A DNA stretch of 63,993 nucleotides. Origin: CAYYJS01 sp964472315 (GTDB lineage: Bacteria > Verrucomicrobiota > Kiritimatiellia > UBA8416). Made by a program: the position numbers and the translations under genes. A model generated the notes under the pieces. It did not search any database and was not told the DNA's origin. It saw nothing but the letters and a program-made list of their open reading frames with translations. Positions 62,930 through 63,993 of the stretch are shown here, one piece after another. Numbering within the stretch: position 1 is the first letter of the stretch; each line of letters opens with the position of its first letter. Where the stretch lies: assembly GCA_964472315.1 (NCBI GenBank), contig CAYYJS010000017.1:1-63993 (forward strand). The letters run 5' to 3'.

Positions 62930-63649
62930 ATGCGGTTCCTGCTCTACAACATCCGCTACGCGACCGGGGGACACCGGCGGCCGCCATGGAGCGGCTACTT
63001 CCGTCTCACCGGCCGCAACCTGCGCGCGATCACGGACTTCATCCAGCCGCTGAACCCCGATGTCGTGGGTTTGGTCGAAGTCGATGCGGGTTCCTATCGC
63101 ACCGGCCGCAGCAATCAGGCGGAGACCATCGCCACGGGCCTCGGGCACTATCACACCTACATGTCGAAGTACGCGTCGGGAACGCTGGCGAGTCGGCTAC
63201 CCCTGCTCAAGCAGCAGGGCAACGCGTTTCTCTCGCGCGACTCCATTTCGAACGAGACCTTCCACTACTTCGAAAGGGGCGTCAAGCGGCTCGTGATCGA
63301 ACTCGAACTGGAGCACGTGACGCTGTTTCTCGTGCATCTTGCGCTCGGCGCCCGCGTGCGGCACCGTCAGTTGCGCGACCTCTACACCCTGGTCAAGGAT
63401 ACGGCCCGTCCGCACATCGTCGCGGGTGACTTCAACGCCATGTGGGGCGACCACGAGATCGAGCTGTTCCTGGCGGCGACGGGGTTGCGCAATGCCAACA
63501 CCGCCGCATCGCCGTCGTTCCCGAGCTGGGCGCCGAAGCGGCAGCTCGATTTCATCCTGCACAGTCCCGGGATACGCGTGGAACGGTTTTGGATGCCGCA
63601 CGTGACCTACTCCGACCATCTACCGCTGGTGTGCGATGTGACGACGTAG
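62930..63649 (+). CDS. Endonuclease/exonuclease/phosphatase (EEP) family hydrolase
   Basis: A 239-residue EEP-fold enzyme. Family catalytic positions are recognisable: Asn in MRFLLYNIRYATGG, Glu in VVGLVEVDAGS, the HLALGAR segment, Asp/Asn in VAGDFNAMWGD and the terminal SDHLPLVCDV Asp-His. Members cleave phosphodiester bonds in nucleic acids, phospholipids or inositol phosphates with a divalent metal. No signal peptide is present, so it is cytoplasmic. It starts 7 nt after the FadL stop and may be co-transcribed with it, which makes a lipid-related phosphodiesterase conceivable; the substrate cannot be read from sequence. Confidence 0.87.
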   Translation: MRFLLYNIRYATGGHRRPPWSGYFRLTGRNLRAITDFIQPLNPDVVGLVEVDAGSYRTGRSNQAETIATGLGHYHTYMSKYASGTLASRLPLLKQQGNAFLSRDSISNETFHYFERGVKRLVIELELEHVTLFLVHLALGARVRHRQLRDLYTLVKDTARPHIVAGDFNAMWGDHEIELFLAATGLRNANTAASPSFPSWAPKRQLDFILHSPGIRVERFWMPHVTYSDHLPLVCDVTT

Positions 63650-63993
63650 ACGCGGGGGCGCGCCGGACCGGCGAAGATCTCGGCGGGCGGGCGCGGCCGC
63701 CGCCGACCGTCAGAAGTCTTCCGTGCGCTTCAGCCGCAGACGGGTCAGCGGGACATGCGTGATGTCGACGGGACCGCAATGATAATCTCGCCCTCGGGGA
63801 ACTCCCGCGGCATGCCGCAGGATTCCAGTCGCTCCATCTCCCGGCCGCTGAGATGCTGCAAAAACACAGACGTTTCACCTCCAACTCGGCCCGCACGCTG
63901 CCATGTCCCGGCCGCGTCGCAGGCCCAGCGCCGACCGACTCGGCGACACAGGACACGAACATCCAACAGCGAGCAAGGAACGCCGAACACCGA
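63650..63993. other. Right-edge region, mostly unresolved
   Basis: After the EEP stop, sequence of very high G+C (63650-63720) gives no gene on either strand. The rest holds the small minus-strand frame described separately and runs off the window. No terminator hairpin with a T-run is visible. Confidence 0.4.
63745..63867 (-). pseudogene. Short frame resembling the start of a cyclic-nucleotide-binding domain, possibly frameshifted
   Basis: GGAGGTG stands 8 nt upstream of a GTG (63865-63867) that opens a 40-codon frame. The first ~27 residues (LSGREMERLESCGMPREFPEGEIII) resemble the beginning of a cNMP-binding/CRP-like domain. The frame then degenerates and stops. A different minus-strand frame over the same stretch continues to a plausible-looking C-terminus (GPVDITHVPLTRLRLKRTEDF, stop at about 63712). 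Either this is a short real protein, a frameshifted remnant, or a sequencing indel. The strong ribosome-binding site is the best evidence that something was translated here. Confidence 0.3.

Noticed and set aside
62908..62930. Hairpin (GCCGG..CCGGC) at the end of the FadL gene as a terminator
   Set aside because: The stem is only 5 bp, has no T-run, and the next gene starts 7 nt after the stop; read-through is more likely.

Overview
The window is a dense, high-GC stretch (about two thirds G+C by eye) from a diderm bacterium. LpxK, a GT9 heptosyltransferase, a FadL-type porin, lipoproteins with clear lipoboxes and an OmpR-type two-component system all indicate an outer membrane. A REP-like palindrome near the left end, whose minus strand reads as the HGRDARAT-type pseudo-peptide seen in many Planctomycetes/Verrucomicrobia/Lentisphaerae genomes, together with the gene mix, suggests the PVC superphylum, perhaps Kiritimatiellota or Lentisphaerota. 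That placement is inference: there is no rRNA or other phylogenetic marker here. I see no tRNA, rRNA, CRISPR array, IS element or prophage.

Layout. (1) 0.4-4.0 kb, plus: a minor-pilin cluster (PilV-, PilW- and PilX-like proteins) ending in a secreted protein with an uninterrupted 43-threonine tract. (2) 4.0-11.6 kb, minus: a small unknown gene, a VWA protein-histidine kinase-response regulator operon, and a 1136-residue PA14/helical-repeat lipoprotein. (3) 12.0-17.4 kb, plus: ClpB, an NSS-family sodium symporter with its tiny MetS-like partner, and a secreted unknown. (4) 17.3-27.3 kb, minus: a tightly coupled redox operon. In transcription order it runs DUF3127 protein, PQQ-like propeller, NHL propeller, Cys-rich small protein, NapG-like and NapH-like ferredoxins, a membrane protein with 51-bp repeats, a NuoE-NuoF-ferredoxin fusion, and a GltD-like flavoprotein that seems to lack its NAD(P) domain. 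(5) 27.4-34.0 kb, minus: glycosyltransferase, PQQ-like propeller, LolD-like ATPase and a giant FtsX-type permease, every junction overlapping by 4 nt. (6) 34.1-43.3 kb, minus: a huge envelope fusion protein, a 7TM-HD phosphohydrolase, YbeY, MgtE, RecO and a PpiC-type lipoprotein. (7) 43.5-49.8 kb, minus: M16 peptidase, a lone sigma-70-region-2-like protein, TrmB, an SPFH/GYF protein and a zinc-ribbon membrane protein. (8) 50.0-53.9 kb, plus: LpxK, heptosyltransferase, MurJ. (9) 53.9-59.8 kb: a signalling island (REC-PAS-kinase-REC hybrid, patatin, Ser/Thr kinase) meeting a convergent PAS-SpoIIE phosphatase. (10) 59.8-63.6 kb: an acyl-CoA ligase and a FadL-type porin diverging from a shared promoter with a repeated GTCGCGAC palindrome, then an EEP-family hydrolase and a poorly resolved fragment at the right edge.

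How the genes work together. Most neighbours are translationally coupled by ATGA, GTGA or TTGA overlaps, so the blocks above are probably transcription units. The most unusual is the redox operon: it looks like an NADH-oxidising soluble module wired to a membrane ferredoxin module and extracytoplasmic beta-propellers, with no hydrogenase or formate dehydrogenase alongside to reveal its partner. The signalling island, the fatty-acid uptake/activation pair with its candidate operator, and the polythreonine pilus-tip candidate are the other places worth a closer look.
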